Assembly (NCBI GenBank): GCA_020024455.1
Contig: JAHHTU010000005.1
Span: 1-64,000 of the forward strand
Length of the DNA stretch: 64,000 bases
Source of the DNA: Anaerotignum sp.
GTDB lineage: Bacteria; Bacillota; Clostridia; Lachnospirales; Anaerotignaceae
Reading direction: 5' to 3'
Part shown: positions 27,267 through 36,719 of the stretch, in pieces
Numbering within the stretch: the first letter of the stretch is position 1
How the letters are laid out: the number at the start of each line of letters is the position of its first letter
Notes under the pieces: generated by a model
What the model was told of the DNA's origin: nothing
Seen by the model: only the letters and a program-made list of their open reading frames with translations
Database searches by the model: none
Program-made: the position numbers and the translations under genes

Positions 27267-28217
27267 TTACCATTCGTTTTGTTTTTGTTGTTCCAATCGT
27301 TCCAATTCCGCATAATCCCAATCACGCTGTGTATAATTGATAAAACGGTTTTGTTTTTGTACGGGTGTCGCTTTTTGTACCTGTGCTTTTTGCTGTGCTT
27401 TTTTGGCAGCAAAGGCATCATCTAATTTTGCTATATCCTCTTTGTTCTTGACACCTGCCTTTTTCCAATCCGAAAGGATACTATCCGCATAAGCAAAGCT
27501 CACACCGCCTGTTCTAAGCACCGTTCGTTCACAAGCCGTCAGTACCACATCTAATGGCAACCGATATTCCTGCAACCATTTTTTGATATATATTTCTTCT
27601 TCCTTGACAGGCATACGCCCACTTTGCCCAAATGCACGCAGTATTTCTTTGTATCCTTTGGTACGCATTTGGACATATTCTGCGGCTTTTTCGGCAGTAT
27701 CCACACCTGCCTCTGCCCAACCGATGGCAACCTGCTCTATGTATCGCATACCTCTTTTATTTCTGCTGACACAATATGTCAATAATAATTCAATCACATC
27801 AAATGGAAATCCCAACCAGTCATAAAAACTAAACAACGTTGACATATCGTTGGAAGACAACGTTTTGCCAAGTTTTGCCTCTGCGGAACGAAACAGCTTT
27901 GTAATATCTTCCCGCTTCATATACATTGCCATTTCTTGTGGGGTATATTCCGGACGTTTTGCGGCAATCAATCTGGGTTTTGTTTCTTTTGGCTGCATAT
28001 GCTTTTGTGATATCTGTCGGGCTTGGTATCCTTTGTCTGCCCAATATTGCCATGCTTTCAAAACATCACTTTCCAATATTGCCAATTTTTGTGCTATTTC
28101 TGCCGATGTACATTTTGGCATTGCCTGTGTCATCAAAAAGACGGACACATATAACGGCGGTGCTTTTGGTAATTCTGTTTCAATAAAAGTTATGGGAATT
28201 GTAATTTCCTCCGCCAT
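27267..28217 (-). CDS. dnaD: DnaD domain protein, primosome component (316 aa)
   Basis: A replication-initiation protein that helps helicase loading. An N-terminal winged-helix-like part is followed by two copies of the DnaB_2/DnaD helical domain (about residues 105-180 and 185-255); the second contains YIKKWLQEYRLPLDVVLTACE. The tail is rich in Gln and Lys and ends in RDWDYAELERLEQQ, a typical DnaD-family end. It is paired with dnaC immediately downstream. Confidence 0.9.
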   Translation of the reverse strand: MAEEITIPITFIETELPKAPPLYVSVFLMTQAMPKCTSAEIAQKLAILESDVLKAWQYWADKGYQARQISQKHMQPKETKPRLIAAKRPEYTPQEMAMYMKREDITKLFRSAEAKLGKTLSSNDMSTLFSFYDWLGFPFDVIELLLTYCVSRNKRGMRYIEQVAIGWAEAGVDTAEKAAEYVQMRTKGYKEILRAFGQSGRMPVKEEEIYIKKWLQEYRLPLDVVLTACERTVLRTGGVSFAYADSILSDWKKAGVKNKEDIAKLDDAFAAKKAQQKAQVQKATPVQKQNRFINYTQRDWDYAELERLEQQKQNEW

Positions 28218-28270
28218 ACCGCTCCCTCCTTTTGTTTGATTATTGTATCACGTTTTGGTGTGTTTCACAA

Positions 28271-28293
28271 CAAAAGGAGCCATTCGGCTCCTC
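28271..28293 (-). terminator. Intrinsic terminator after the TagO-type gene
   Basis: A perfect stem AGGAGCC/GGCTCCT with an ATTC loop lies about 20 bp past the stop and is followed by a short U run on the minus strand. Confidence 0.8.
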
Positions 28294-28311
28294 ATATCCA
28301 TAAATTACATA

Positions 28312-29355
28312 TTACTCTTGATTTTTGTTTTTGATATGTGCGTTAAAATAATAAATGATAAAGCTCAGTACAATCACGGTCAACAAAGACACCACAAAAA
28401 TACGAGAGTCTTTGACAGAAATAAAGATTGCCAAAACCCCCAAGCACAAGCTGATTGCATACATAATCAATACCGCTTGCTTTTGTGTACAGCCACGGTC
28501 AATCAATCTATGGTGCAAATGCCCTCTGTCTGCCTGCATAATGGGTTGATGTTTTGCCATACGACGCAGCATCGCAAATATGGTATCAAAGATTGGCAAA
28601 CCAATACACAAAATACTCACGCTCAACGCCAGCAATGCATATCCTTTGAATACGCCCAATATACTGGTCACTGCCAACACAAAGCCCAAAAATGTAGAAC
28701 CAGTATCGCCCATAAATATTTCTGCGGGATTGAAATTACGGGGCAAAAAGCCCAAACAAGCCCCTGCCAAAGCCGCTGTCAATACAACCGCCGTCGTACT
28801 GCCCGTAAAAATACAAAGCACCATCAAGCTCATTGCTGCAATGCCTGTCACACCTGCTGCCAAGCCGTCCAAGCCGTCAATCAAATTCACCGCATTGGTT
28901 ACCCCCACAATCCAAACCAACGTAATGGGGATACTCAATGCCTGTAATGTTGTGGTCACAGGCCATAATACGATTTGAATTTTTGTGCCGGACAATATGA
29001 CAATCAATGCTGCCACAATCTGCACACAAAATTTTAATTTTGCAGGCAAATTTTTCATATCGTCCCAAACACCCAATGCTGCAATGATGATTGCACCAAC
29101 CAAAAAACCAAGTAATTGTTTTTGGTTCATACCAGGGTTAAAGAAATTTATCATCAATACAGTAATCAAAAAACCAAGTACAATGGCAACCCCACCCATA
29201 CGGGGCATCGGTTTTTTATGCACCCCTCTATCTTTGGGATAATCAATAGCACCTGCTTTGATGGAAACCCATTTTGCAAAAGGTGTTGTCACAAGTGTGA
29301 TTGCAAATGCACTGGCAAAAGTTGCAATGTACAGCAACCAATCATAATTTACCAA
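28312..29355 (-). CDS. Undecaprenyl-phosphate GlcNAc-1-phosphate transferase, TagO/WecA type (347 aa)
   Basis: An integral membrane enzyme with about ten spans that starts teichoic acid or polysaccharide assembly by moving a sugar-1-phosphate from a UDP-sugar to undecaprenyl phosphate. Diagnostic loops are [39 protein letters not shown] and HLHHRLID. These place it in the MraY/WecA superfamily, outside MraY itself. It appears monocistronic, between terminators. The sugar is presumed GlcNAc. Confidence 0.92.
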   Translation of the reverse strand: MVNYDWLLYIATFASAFAITLVTTPFAKWVSIKAGAIDYPKDRGVHKKPMPRMGGVAIVLGFLITVLMINFFNPGMNQKQLLGFLVGAIIIAALGVWDDMKNLPAKLKFCVQIVAALIVILSGTKIQIVLWPVTTTLQALSIPITLVWIVGVTNAVNLIDGLDGLAAGVTGIAAMSLMVLCIFTGSTTAVVLTAALAGACLGFLPRNFNPAEIFMGDTGSTFLGFVLAVTSILGVFKGYALLALSVSILCIGLPIFDTIFAMLRRMAKHQPIMQADRGHLHHRLIDRGCTQKQAVLIMYAISLCLGVLAIFISVKDSRIFVVSLLTVIVLSFIIYYFNAHIKNKNQE

Positions 29356-29431
29356 AAAAATTCACTCCTCACGATTTTGACATGATTGCCAAAATACAAA
29401 CTTCGCATCACAACTATCACAGCAAACGCTT

Positions 29432-29472
29432 TCAAAAAGGGAAATACGGTTTTTATCTATGTATTTCCCTTA
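29432..29472 (-). terminator. Intrinsic terminator after upp
   Basis: An 11-bp stem AAGGGAAATAC/GTATTTCCCTT is followed by a T run on the minus strand, 31 bp past the upp stop. Confidence 0.83.
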
Positions 29473-29502
29473 TATTTTTTCTTATGATGCTGTTTTGCTT
29501 TT

Positions 29503-30129
29503 TTATTTTGTACCAAAAATACGGTCACCGGCATCTCCCAATCCCGGCACAATATATCCATGGTCATTCAAGGCATTGTCATATGCCGCTGCATAAATAT
29601 CAACATCAGGGTGTACCTGTTGTATTTTTTGCACACCATCAGGTGCTGCCAAAATGCAAAGGAATATAATTTTTTTCACACCTTTTTGTTTCAAAAATCC
29701 AATCGCCGCCTCCGCAGTGCCACCGGTTGCCAGCATTGGGTCTGTCAAAAACACTGTTCTTTCTTCCACATCGCTGGGCAGCTTACAGTAATATTCCACA
29801 GGCTGTAATGTTTCCGGGTCACGATACAACCCAATATGTCCGATTTTTGCCGTAGGCATCAACTGTAAAAGCCCCTCTGTCATACCAATGCCTGCACGTA
29901 ATATGGGTACAATGGCAATTTTGGTATCAATGGTACGACAATTTGCCTGTTCCACAGGTGTTTGTACAACAATATCGACCAAAGGCAAATCTCTGGTTGC
30001 TTCATAAGAAAGCAACATTGCCACTTCCCCAATGATTTCCCGAAATTCTTTTGCACCTGTGTCTTTGTTTCTGAGCATTGCCATTTTGCTTTGAATTAAC
30101 GGGTGCTCTGATACAAACAACTTGCTCAT
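29503..30129 (-). CDS. upp: Uracil phosphoribosyltransferase (208 aa)
   Basis: A pyrimidine-salvage enzyme that makes UMP from uracil and PRPP. The PRPP loop is [17 protein letters not shown] and the C-terminal uracil-binding part is [16 protein letters not shown]. The length of 208 aa matches the family when the ATG at 30129 is used. An ATG at 30141 directly abuts the ribosome site AAGGAG and is too close to it. It is the last gene of a SEC-C-sua5-rpiB-upp run. Confidence 0.96.
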   Translation of the reverse strand: MSKLFVSEHPLIQSKMAMLRNKDTGAKEFREIIGEVAMLLSYEATRDLPLVDIVVQTPVEQANCRTIDTKIAIVPILRAGIGMTEGLLQLMPTAKIGHIGLYRDPETLQPVEYYCKLPSDVEERTVFLTDPMLATGGTAEAAIGFLKQKGVKKIIFLCILAAPDGVQKIQQVHPDVDIYAAAYDNALNDHGYIVPGLGDAGDRIFGTK

Positions 30130-30154
30130 GTCGTTTTTCATCTCCTTCTTGCCA

Positions 30155-30583
30155 TCAATCCTCAATTTGCTGAATTCTTCTGATATGGCGTTCATCATTT
30201 GAAAAAGGTGTTTCCAAGAATGCTTTCACAATTTCCAATGCCAATCCGACACCGGTCACTCTTGCACCCATTGCCAAAATGTTCGCATCATTATGTTCTC
30301 TTGTTGCTTTGGCAGAAAATACATCACCGCACAATGCCGCACGAATGCCTTTGACTTTGTTTGCGGCAATGGAAATGCCAATGCCTGTCCCACAAATCAA
30401 AATACCTTTTTCACACTCTTTGTCTGCCACTGCGTGTGCAACTGCTTTGCCATATACAGGATAATCCACAGACTCCTCGGAATATGTGCCAAAATTCTTG
30501 TAAGCAATGTTGTTTGCATCTAAATATGCAATGACTTCTTTCATCAGTGGATACCCACCATGGTCACAACCCAATGCAATCAT
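30155..30583 (-). CDS. rpiB: Ribose-5-phosphate isomerase B (142 aa)
   Basis: Interconverts ribose 5-phosphate and ribulose 5-phosphate, or a related sugar phosphate. The N-terminal [10 protein letters not shown], the active-site Cys in [17 protein letters not shown] and the [21 protein letters not shown] block are all present. The start is ATG 30583 after AAGGAGG, 17 bp downstream of the sua5 stop. In many Firmicutes it sits beside sua5 and upp as here. Confidence 0.95.
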   Translation of the reverse strand: MIALGCDHGGYPLMKEVIAYLDANNIAYKNFGTYSEESVDYPVYGKAVAHAVADKECEKGILICGTGIGISIAANKVKGIRAALCGDVFSAKATREHNDANILAMGARVTGVGLALEIVKAFLETPFSNDERHIRRIQQIED

Positions 30584-30600
30584 ATTTGTTTCCTCCTTTT

Positions 30601-31650
30601 TCAATCTGCTTCAATCATACGGTATCCTGCGGATTTTTGTAAACGGTTCATAATTGCCAAACCTTCTCCCGTTAGGGGGAATACTTCCGCATATACCACA
30701 TCTGTTTGGCATACATCAAATTGTCGCAATACATGGAATAAATTTGCTCCGATTTCTTCCAATTTTTCACGACTGCCCACAGAAAGCACCACATCTGCAT
30801 GGTATTTTGCTTTTGTTTGGTCAGTTGCCAAAACACCGACTTTTTTGCCCTGTGCTTTCTGTTTTTTTGCCAAATCATTGATACAACGAACCACATCATT
30901 TCCCTGCACCAAAAAAACGTCTGCCTTGGGTGCATAATGGGTGTATTTCATGCCCGGTGCTTTGGGGCGAAAATCCGTTGTCGGTTTTTGCAACAATGCT
31001 GCATCTATATCAACATCGCCCACCACTTGTGCCATCATTTCTTTTGTAATTGCTCCCGGACGCAATATCATGGGCGGTGTCACCGAAACGTCTACAATGG
31101 TGGATTCCAATCCCCATGTGGTTGCACCGCCGTCCAATATCATATCAATTTTGCCGTCCAAATCCAAAGCAACGTGTTCTGCTCTGGTCGGACTTGGTTT
31201 GCCTGACGTGTTGGCACTGGGGGCAGCGATTGGCAGTCCTGCTTTGCGAATCAGTGCCATCGCCACAGAATGTGACGGAAACCGTACTGCCACTGTATCC
31301 AAACCACCTGTCACTGTATCCGGCACACAGTCTGCTTTTTGAAAAATCATAGTCAATGGGCCGGGCCAAAATGCATCTATCAATTTTTGTGCTGCTTGCG
31401 GAATATCCCTTACAATCGGACGCAACTCATCTATATGAGAAATGTGCAGTATCAACGGATTGTCGGAAGGTCTGCCTTTCGCCTCATAAATGCGTTTGCA
31501 AGCTGCTTCGTCCAAACCGTTTGCCCCCAAACCATAAACGGTTTCTGTGGGAAATGCCACCAAACCGCCTTGTTGCAATATTTGTGCAGCCTGTGCAATG
31601 ATATCTGCCTCGGGATATTGCGTATGCACCTTTTTTTGCATGGTTTTCAT
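30601..31650 (-). CDS. L-threonylcarbamoyladenylate synthase, Sua5 type (349 aa)
   Basis: Makes threonylcarbamoyl-AMP from threonine, bicarbonate and ATP for the t6A37 modification of ANN-reading tRNAs. The YrdC domain fills residues 1-215 (LVAFPTETVYGLGANG, APSANTSGKPSPT), and a C-terminal Sua5 domain follows a KAPGMKYTHYAPKA linker. The start is ATG 31650, two bases past the upstream stop. A longer in-frame version would overlap the SEC-C gene and gain nothing recognisable. Confidence 0.95.
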   Translation of the reverse strand: MKTMQKKVHTQYPEADIIAQAAQILQQGGLVAFPTETVYGLGANGLDEAACKRIYEAKGRPSDNPLILHISHIDELRPIVRDIPQAAQKLIDAFWPGPLTMIFQKADCVPDTVTGGLDTVAVRFPSHSVAMALIRKAGLPIAAPSANTSGKPSPTRAEHVALDLDGKIDMILDGGATTWGLESTIVDVSVTPPMILRPGAITKEMMAQVVGDVDIDAALLQKPTTDFRPKAPGMKYTHYAPKADVFLVQGNDVVRCINDLAKKQKAQGKKVGVLATDQTKAKYHADVVLSVGSREKLEEIGANLFHVLRQFDVCQTDVVYAEVFPLTGEGLAIMNRLQKSAGYRMIEAD

Positions 31651-31654
31651 CTGA

Positions 31655-32155
31655 TTACAGATTTGCTCCGCAACATTTTTTGTATTTTTTACCGCTTCCG
31701 CATGGACAAGGGTCATTACGTCCGATTTTTTCACCTTTGATGATTGTGCGAGAGCGTTTTTGTTCCAACATCAATTTTCTTCTGGTATCTGCGTCAAAAA
31801 TATTGTCCCATTCAGGCAAGCGATACAAATGTTCCGCATGGTATTCCACCATTTTTTTATACAAACGTGCAAAATCAATATCCAAAATGATAATGGAATC
31901 TTCTTCCAAACTTGGCATATCATATGCATTGGGCAATACGTCATTGATACCGTCGATAAAAGCAACAATTTCTTCTGTTGTCATGGCAAAACGTTGTGCC
32001 AATTCTGTCACAGAACCTTCCAACTTTGTTACTTTTTCACGCAAAATATATTCATAGATTTTTTGTTCTTTTGGCATATAGCTTTCCCAAACCTCATCTA
32101 CGCTTCTGCCATCTTTTGAAAATGCTTTTTTCATCCAATTTTCATATAAACTCAT
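31655..32155 (-). CDS. SEC-C motif protein (166 aa)
   Basis: A soluble protein whose C-terminus is a SEC-C zinc motif, [19 protein letters not shown] (four metal ligands), as at the SecA end. The first 130 residues form a helical domain I do not recognise. SEC-C is known in SecA and in assorted nucleic-acid or protein-binding proteins, so the role is open. AAAGGAGA precedes ATG 32155. It leads the transcript containing sua5, rpiB and upp. Confidence 0.85.
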   Translation of the reverse strand: MSLYENWMKKAFSKDGRSVDEVWESYMPKEQKIYEYILREKVTKLEGSVTELAQRFAMTTEEIVAFIDGINDVLPNAYDMPSLEEDSIIILDIDFARLYKKMVEYHAEHLYRLPEWDNIFDADTRRKLMLEQKRSRTIIKGEKIGRNDPCPCGSGKKYKKCCGANL

Positions 32156-32274
32156 CAATCTTTCTCTCCTTTGTATATCATTTGTTTCAAAATTTCTGAA
32201 AATAAAAAACTTATCATTTGCCATGATAATATAAATTGTGCTCATTTGCAACTAAAAATCACAAATTTGCATAG

Positions 32275-32321
32275 ACAAACCGTATAAAAACAGAAGTTTT
32301 TTCCGTTTTCATACGGTTTGT
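32275..32321. repeat. Long inverted repeat between usp-like and SEC-C genes
   Basis: A perfect 11-bp arm pair ACAAACCGTAT/ATACGGTTTGT extends inward with further pairing to about 18 bp and a small loop. Neither side has a U tract. It lies just past the Usp-like stop (32336) and may be that gene's mRNA end. Confidence 0.7.
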
Positions 32322-32335
32322 GTTGTATGTTGTAT

Positions 32336-32701
32336 TTATGCAATCAAACTTCGTTTTGTCAAAATGGTGCTTTTTTCAGATACTGCCTGTGTTTGCTTTG
32401 GTTGTACTGCTTGCACTTGCTCTGTCAAAATCTTTGTAATCTTGTTTTGTTCCACAAATTTTTGCATCGCACATACGGGTTCACAATCCCATAAAAAGGA
32501 AAACTGCCCGCCCAAACTGCAAACATATTCTGCCAATGTTTGTATCTGTTCCATGTCACTTGTTTGAGGGCTGTCTGCAATATGTAGCACATATAATTGT
32601 CCTGCACACGCTTTTGCCATGTCATATCCCCATGCGATAAATTGCTTTGATTGTTGCTGTGCTGTAATCAAAACCAATATGTTTTCATTTTTTGTGTTCA
32701 T
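32336..32701 (-). CDS. Universal-stress-protein-like small protein (121 aa)
   Basis: The pattern ILVLITAQQQSKQFIAWGYDMAKACAGQLYVLHI resembles the first half of a Usp or KdpD-type nucleotide-binding Rossmann domain. The usual C-terminal GxxGxG nucleotide motif is not visible, so it may be a truncated or non-ATP-binding Usp. GAAGGAGG precedes the ATG. It appears monocistronic. The assignment is by pattern only. Confidence 0.7.
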   Translation of the reverse strand: MNTKNENILVLITAQQQSKQFIAWGYDMAKACAGQLYVLHIADSPQTSDMEQIQTLAEYVCSLGGQFSFLWDCEPVCAMQKFVEQNKITKILTEQVQAVQPKQTQAVSEKSTILTKRSLIA

Positions 32702-32863
32702 GAAACAATGCCTCCTTCAAAAAGTATCAAACATACCATTCCTTTTCTGTTTTATGAATATCCGACACAGAAAAGAACCACACGCTTTTTTCATTTTTAT
32801 CATAACACATAAATAGAAGAAAACATTGATGATTTCTTTTAATTCTTTCTTACGATTTCTCAA

Positions 32864-32901
32864 AAAAAAGACAGATTTTTGAAAAATCTGTCTTTTTTGT
32901 T
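32864..32901 (-). terminator. Intrinsic terminator after lipoprotein gene
   Basis: A 13-15-bp stem AAAAGACAGATTT/AAATCTGTCTTTT at the end of the lipoprotein gene is followed by a U-rich minus-strand tail. Confidence 0.85.
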
Positions 32902-33383
32902 TATTCTTGTGTATCTTCTGTATTTTGTTCTGTGTCCGATTGTGTTTCCGTCTCAGACATGGTATCTTCTATGACGTCATCTTCCATGGACAATGTTTCA
33001 CCATGTGTCACAACATTATCGCCGTTTTCCTGTGTGAATGTAATTTTATCCCCATCTTTTAATGTAACATTTTCCCAAACATTCTCTGTGCCATCGCTGA
33101 ATGTCATCTGCACCTGCCAGCCGTCTTCCACCACAGGCACTTGCCCATTCAAAGATACAGGCACTTCATATCCTGTTTTCCAAACATCTTTTTGCAACAA
33201 ATTGTTTGTCCAGTTATATTCTTCTGTGGGACGGATTTTCAATGTAGACACATCTTGCCCTGTTTCATTGATAAATGTCATGGTATAATCCACTTCCTGT
33301 TGTGGTAATTTTTCTTTTCCGCAAGCAGAAAACACTCCCAAACTGCACACCAAAGCCAAACACAACGCCAATTTTTTTTTCAT
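32901..33383 (-). CDS. Predicted lipoprotein, unknown function (160 aa)
   Basis: A secreted lipid-anchored protein: a basic N-terminus, a hydrophobic stretch and the lipobox VFSAC with acylated Cys21. The mature part is a beta-rich domain (TMTFINETGQDVSTLKIRPT, WQVQMTFSDGTENVWENVTL) followed by an acidic Thr/Glu/Asp tail of about 30 residues. I do not recognise a family. It follows the lipoprotein cyclophilin gene by 27 bp and is probably in its operon. Confidence 0.82.
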   Translation of the reverse strand: MKKKLALCLALVCSLGVFSACGKEKLPQQEVDYTMTFINETGQDVSTLKIRPTEEYNWTNNLLQKDVWKTGYEVPVSLNGQVPVVEDGWQVQMTFSDGTENVWENVTLKDGDKITFTQENGDNVVTHGETLSMEDDVIEDTMSETETQSDTEQNTEDTQE

Positions 33384-33410
33384 TTTTTCAAACCCTTTCT
33401 ATCTTTGTTC

Positions 33411-34211
33411 TTACTCTGCCGCATATGGCTCAAACACAATACTGTCTATGGTGACATCTTGCACCGGTTTGGACTGTGCCCCAACTTCTTTTGCCGCAAT
33501 TTTGTCCACAACGTCCATACCTTCTATCACTTGCCCAAATATGGTATAGGGACTTCCATAAATATATTCCAAATGAATGGCACCGCCATGTTCCTGATAA
33601 TATGCCAGCACATCATCTGAGAACAATGCTGTCAAAGGATAAAATACATTGTTGATGCTCAATCCCAATTCTTCCTCGTTGGTGTCTCTTGCTTCTTTTA
33701 ACTTATTGATGTAATCTTCTACCACAGATTTTTGCTGCACAATGAAAAATTGACTGCCATTGGTGTTTGGGCCGCTGTTTGCCATTGCCAAAGCACCATT
33801 ATAAAAATGCAGATTCGGAGAAATTTCATCTTCAAATGCTTCGCCCCACATACTTTCTCCGCCTGCACCGGTACCGGTTGGGTCACCGCCTTGTATCATA
33901 AAATCCTCAATGACTCTATGAAATGTCAATCCATCGTAATATCCTTTTTGTGCCAAAGTTTTGAAATTTTCCACCGCTTTGGGGGCTTCTTCCGGGAACA
34001 AACGCAATTTGATAACACCCTCCGATGTGGTCATCACAGCGATTTCTTCTCCTGGCTGTGGCTGTTGTGCCTGTATAATCGTATCTTTGACCTCTCCTGT
34101 TTGTGCAGGGGGTGTTGTGTTTTGGTTTTGTTCTGTTTCTTCTTTTGCACCACACGCCGTTGTTGCAAATACCAACATCGCCGCCATCAGCAAGCCCATA
34201 TATTTTTTCAT
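33411..34211 (-). CDS. Lipoprotein peptidyl-prolyl cis-trans isomerase, cyclophilin type (266 aa)
   Basis: An extracellular folding catalyst anchored through the lipobox FATTAC (Cys20). The cyclophilin domain starts at about residue 57: FHRVIEDFMIQGGDPTGTG and ANSGPNTNGSQFFIVQQ hold the catalytic Arg and the substrate groove residues. Relative to a minimal cyclophilin there is an insert of about 55 residues after FFIVQQ. TIFGQVIEGMDVVDKIA closes the domain. A cytosolic form is unlikely because of the signal peptide. Confidence 0.93.
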   Translation of the reverse strand: MKKYMGLLMAAMLVFATTACGAKEETEQNQNTTPPAQTGEVKDTIIQAQQPQPGEEIAVMTTSEGVIKLRLFPEEAPKAVENFKTLAQKGYYDGLTFHRVIEDFMIQGGDPTGTGAGGESMWGEAFEDEISPNLHFYNGALAMANSGPNTNGSQFFIVQQKSVVEDYINKLKEARDTNEEELGLSINNVFYPLTALFSDDVLAYYQEHGGAIHLEYIYGSPYTIFGQVIEGMDVVDKIAAKEVGAQSKPVQDVTIDSIVFEPYAAE

Positions 34212-34385
34212 ATGTCATTCCTCCATACTCTTTGTTATTTTGCATAAAATTTATTGTAGTATATGATAAAAGATACTGTCAATTCGTTTTTCTTAATTCT
34301 TTATTAAAATTTTACATTTTATTTTATCATAGCCGCATACTTTGTACAATTATGACTTTCTTTTTTTGTTTTCTATGTATATCCG

Positions 34386-34415
34386 TTGACAGAAAAGCCC
34401 AAAATATAGTAAAAT
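34386..34415 (+). promoter_or_regulatory. Promoter of the metG T-box transcript
   Basis: TTGACA (34386-34391) and TAAAAT (34410-34415) have an 18-bp spacer. They sit immediately upstream of the T-box leader. Confidence 0.65.
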
Positions 34416-34417
34416 GC

Positions 34418-34692
34418 AAGGGATAACAGCTGTGAAAAGGAGAGTAAGCGATACGCAATGCCACAGAGAGCCTCTGTTTGCTGAAAAGAGGTGCAAAACC
34501 ATCGCCGAACATGACCTTGGAGCTTCGCCCCCGACTGTTTTTACAAAAAGCACAGGCGGCGACGGGATACGCCCGTTATGGCGTAAAGGTATGAACAGTA
34601 CCTAGTGAGGTCTTTTTTGCGAAAAAAAGATGAAATAAGGTGGTATCACGGCATAATGTCCGTCCTTTGTGCAGAAGGACGGCTTTTTTTAT
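34418..34692 (+). promoter_or_regulatory. T-box leader (methionine) controlling metG
   Basis: A tRNA-sensing transcription-attenuation leader. GAGAGTA lies early in stem I. The specifier loop ends GAACATGACC with the methionine codon ATG at 34511-34513. The T-box core AAGGTGGTATCACGG (34637-34651) contains TGGT, which pairs with the ACCA end of a tRNA whose discriminator base is A, as in tRNA-Met. A terminator CCGTCCTT/AAGGACGG plus T run follows (34660-34688). Uncharged tRNA-Met should favour readthrough into metG. Confidence 0.93.
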
Positions 34693-34745
34693 TGTTCTGC
34701 CACCCAACGAAAAAAATAACCATTCATAAAAAAGGAGTGATATTT

Positions 34746-36719
34746 GTGGAAAAAGAAAAATTTTATATTACCACACCCATTTACTACCCCAGTGACAAGC
34801 TGCATATCGGACATTCTTATTGTACCGTTGCCACAGACACTATGGCACGTTATAAAAGACTGCGTGGCTATGATGTCATGTTTCTGACCGGTACGGACGA
34901 ACATGGGCAAAAAATCGAACGTATTGCCAACAGCCAAAACATGACACCCAAACAATATACGGATAAAGTGGTGACAGGTATCAAAGAGCTGTGGGATACA
35001 TTATGCATTTCCTACGATAAATTTATCCGTACCACAGACGATTATCATGTAAAAACCGTACAAAAAATATTCAAACAACTGTATGACCAAGGGGATATTT
35101 ACAAAAGTGCTTACGAAGGTTGGTATTGCACCCCTTGCGAATCTTTCTTCACAGAACATCAGTTGGTTGACGGCAAATGCCCCGACTGTGGCAGAGATGT
35201 GGAATTGCTCAAAGAAGAAAGCTATTTCTTCCGTCTTTCCAAATACCAAGACAGAATTATCAAATATATGGAAGAAAATCCGGAATTTTTACAACCAAAC
35301 ACACGTCAAAACGAAATGATTAACAACTTCTTAAAACCCGGTTTGGAAGATTTGGCAGTATCCCGTACCTCTTTCAAATGGGGTGTACCTGTGGAATTTG
35401 ACCCCGGTCATATTGTATATGTTTGGGTAGACGCATTGTCCAACTATATTACTGCATTGGGATATGGCACAGAAGATGACAGTTTGTTCCAAAAATTCTG
35501 GCCCGCCGATGTACACGTTGTCGGAAAAGAAATTGTGCGTTTCCATGCCATCATATGGCCTGCTATGCTGATGGCATTGCACCTGCCTTTGCCAAAACAG
35601 ATTTTCGGACATGGCTGGTTAGTCATCAATGGTGGTAAAATGTCCAAATCTGTGGGGAATGTGGTTGACCCCAATGTATTGGTAAACAAATATGGCGTAG
35701 ATGCTATCCGTTATTTCTTGTTACGTGAAATCGCATTCGGACAAGATGGCAACTTTACCAACGAAGCACTCATACAACGTATCAATTCCGACTTGGCAAA
35801 CGATTTGGGTAACTTGGTTTCCAGAACCGCCGGCATGATTGAAAAATATTTCGACGGACAACTGCCCGAAACACACACAGCAACCGCATTTGATGCAGAA
35901 TTGCAGGAAATGGCAAAAACAACGGTTGCCAATGTGGAAACGGCTATGGAAAAAATGTTTTTCAGTGACGCATTGATTGAAATTTGGAATTTGGTTCGCA
36001 GAACAAACAAATATATTGATGAAACACAACCTTGGATTCTTTGCAAAGACGAGAGCAAAAAAGCAGAATTGGCAAATGCATTGTATCATGTGGCAGAAAG
36101 CATTCGTATCATCTCTGTATTGATTACACCTTTTATGCCCAATACACCTGCAAAAATGCGTGTACAATTCTGTATCGAAGAAGGCGAAGCAACCACTTGG
36201 GAAAGCACAAAAACATGGGGCGTATTGCCAAAAGCACTGAAAGCGGTCAAAGGAGAAACATTGTTCCCCCGTATTGATATGAAAAAAGAATTGGCAGAAT
36301 TAGATGCTGCCATCAAAGCCTCTCAGGCAACCTCCATTGCAAACCAACAGAAAAAAGAAGAACCCAAACACAATGAACCCGAATACCCTGCGGAAATTAC
36401 CATTGATGATTTCTGCAAAGTACAACTCAAAGTGGGCGAAGTGATAGAAAGTGCCGAAGTCAAAGGTTCTAAAAAATTATTGCGTAATATCGTCAAATTC
36501 GGGGAAGAAGAAAGAGTGATTTTCTCCGGCATCAAAGGCACATATGCCCCCGGTGAACTGGTTGGCAAACGTGTTGTGGTTGCATATAACCTCAAACCCA
36601 GAAAAATGATGGGTGAAATGTCCTATGGTATGATTTTGTGTGCCGAAGACGGAGACGGCAAACTGTCCATACTGACCACAGCGGACGAAAACTTTGCAAG
36701 CGGCAGCGGGATTAGCTAA
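34746..36719 (+). CDS. metG: Methionyl-tRNA synthetase with C-terminal tRNA-binding domain (657 aa)
   Basis: Charges tRNA-Met. Class I marks are HIGH (residues 20-23), the zinc-knuckle cysteines in WYCTPCESFF and GKCPDCGRD, and GGKMSKSVGN. The last 110 residues (FCKVQLKVGEVIESAEVKGS) form an EMAP/Trbp111-like tRNA-binding domain. The start is GTG 34746, 8 bp after AAGGAG. A longer reading would translate the T-box leader and is rejected. Expression is set by the methionine T-box immediately upstream; tatD overlaps by 1 bp. Confidence 0.97.
   Translation: MEKEKFYITTPIYYPSDKLHIGHSYCTVATDTMARYKRLRGYDVMFLTGTDEHGQKIERIANSQNMTPKQYTDKVVTGIKELWDTLCISYDKFIRTTDDYHVKTVQKIFKQLYDQGDIYKSAYEGWYCTPCESFFTEHQLVDGKCPDCGRDVELLKEESYFFRLSKYQDRIIKYMEENPEFLQPNTRQNEMINNFLKPGLEDLAVSRTSFKWGVPVEFDPGHIVYVWVDALSNYITALGYGTEDDSLFQKFWPADVHVVGKEIVRFHAIIWPAMLMALHLPLPKQIFGHGWLVINGGKMSKSVGNVVDPNVLVNKYGVDAIRYFLLREIAFGQDGNFTNEALIQRINSDLANDLGNLVSRTAGMIEKYFDGQLPETHTATAFDAELQEMAKTTVANVETAMEKMFFSDALIEIWNLVRRTNKYIDETQPWILCKDESKKAELANALYHVAESIRIISVLITPFMPNTPAKMRVQFCIEEGEATTWESTKTWGVLPKALKAVKGETLFPRIDMKKELAELDAAIKASQATSIANQQKKEEPKHNEPEYPAEITIDDFCKVQLKVGEVIESAEVKGSKKLLRNIVKFGEEERVIFSGIKGTYAPGELVGKRVVVAYNLKPRKMMGEMSYGMILCAEDGDGKLSILTTADENFASGSGIS

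Noticed and set aside
34605..34745. 5' extension of metG
   Set aside because: It would translate the T-box and terminator; GTG 34746 has a good ribosome site and gives the normal N-terminus.
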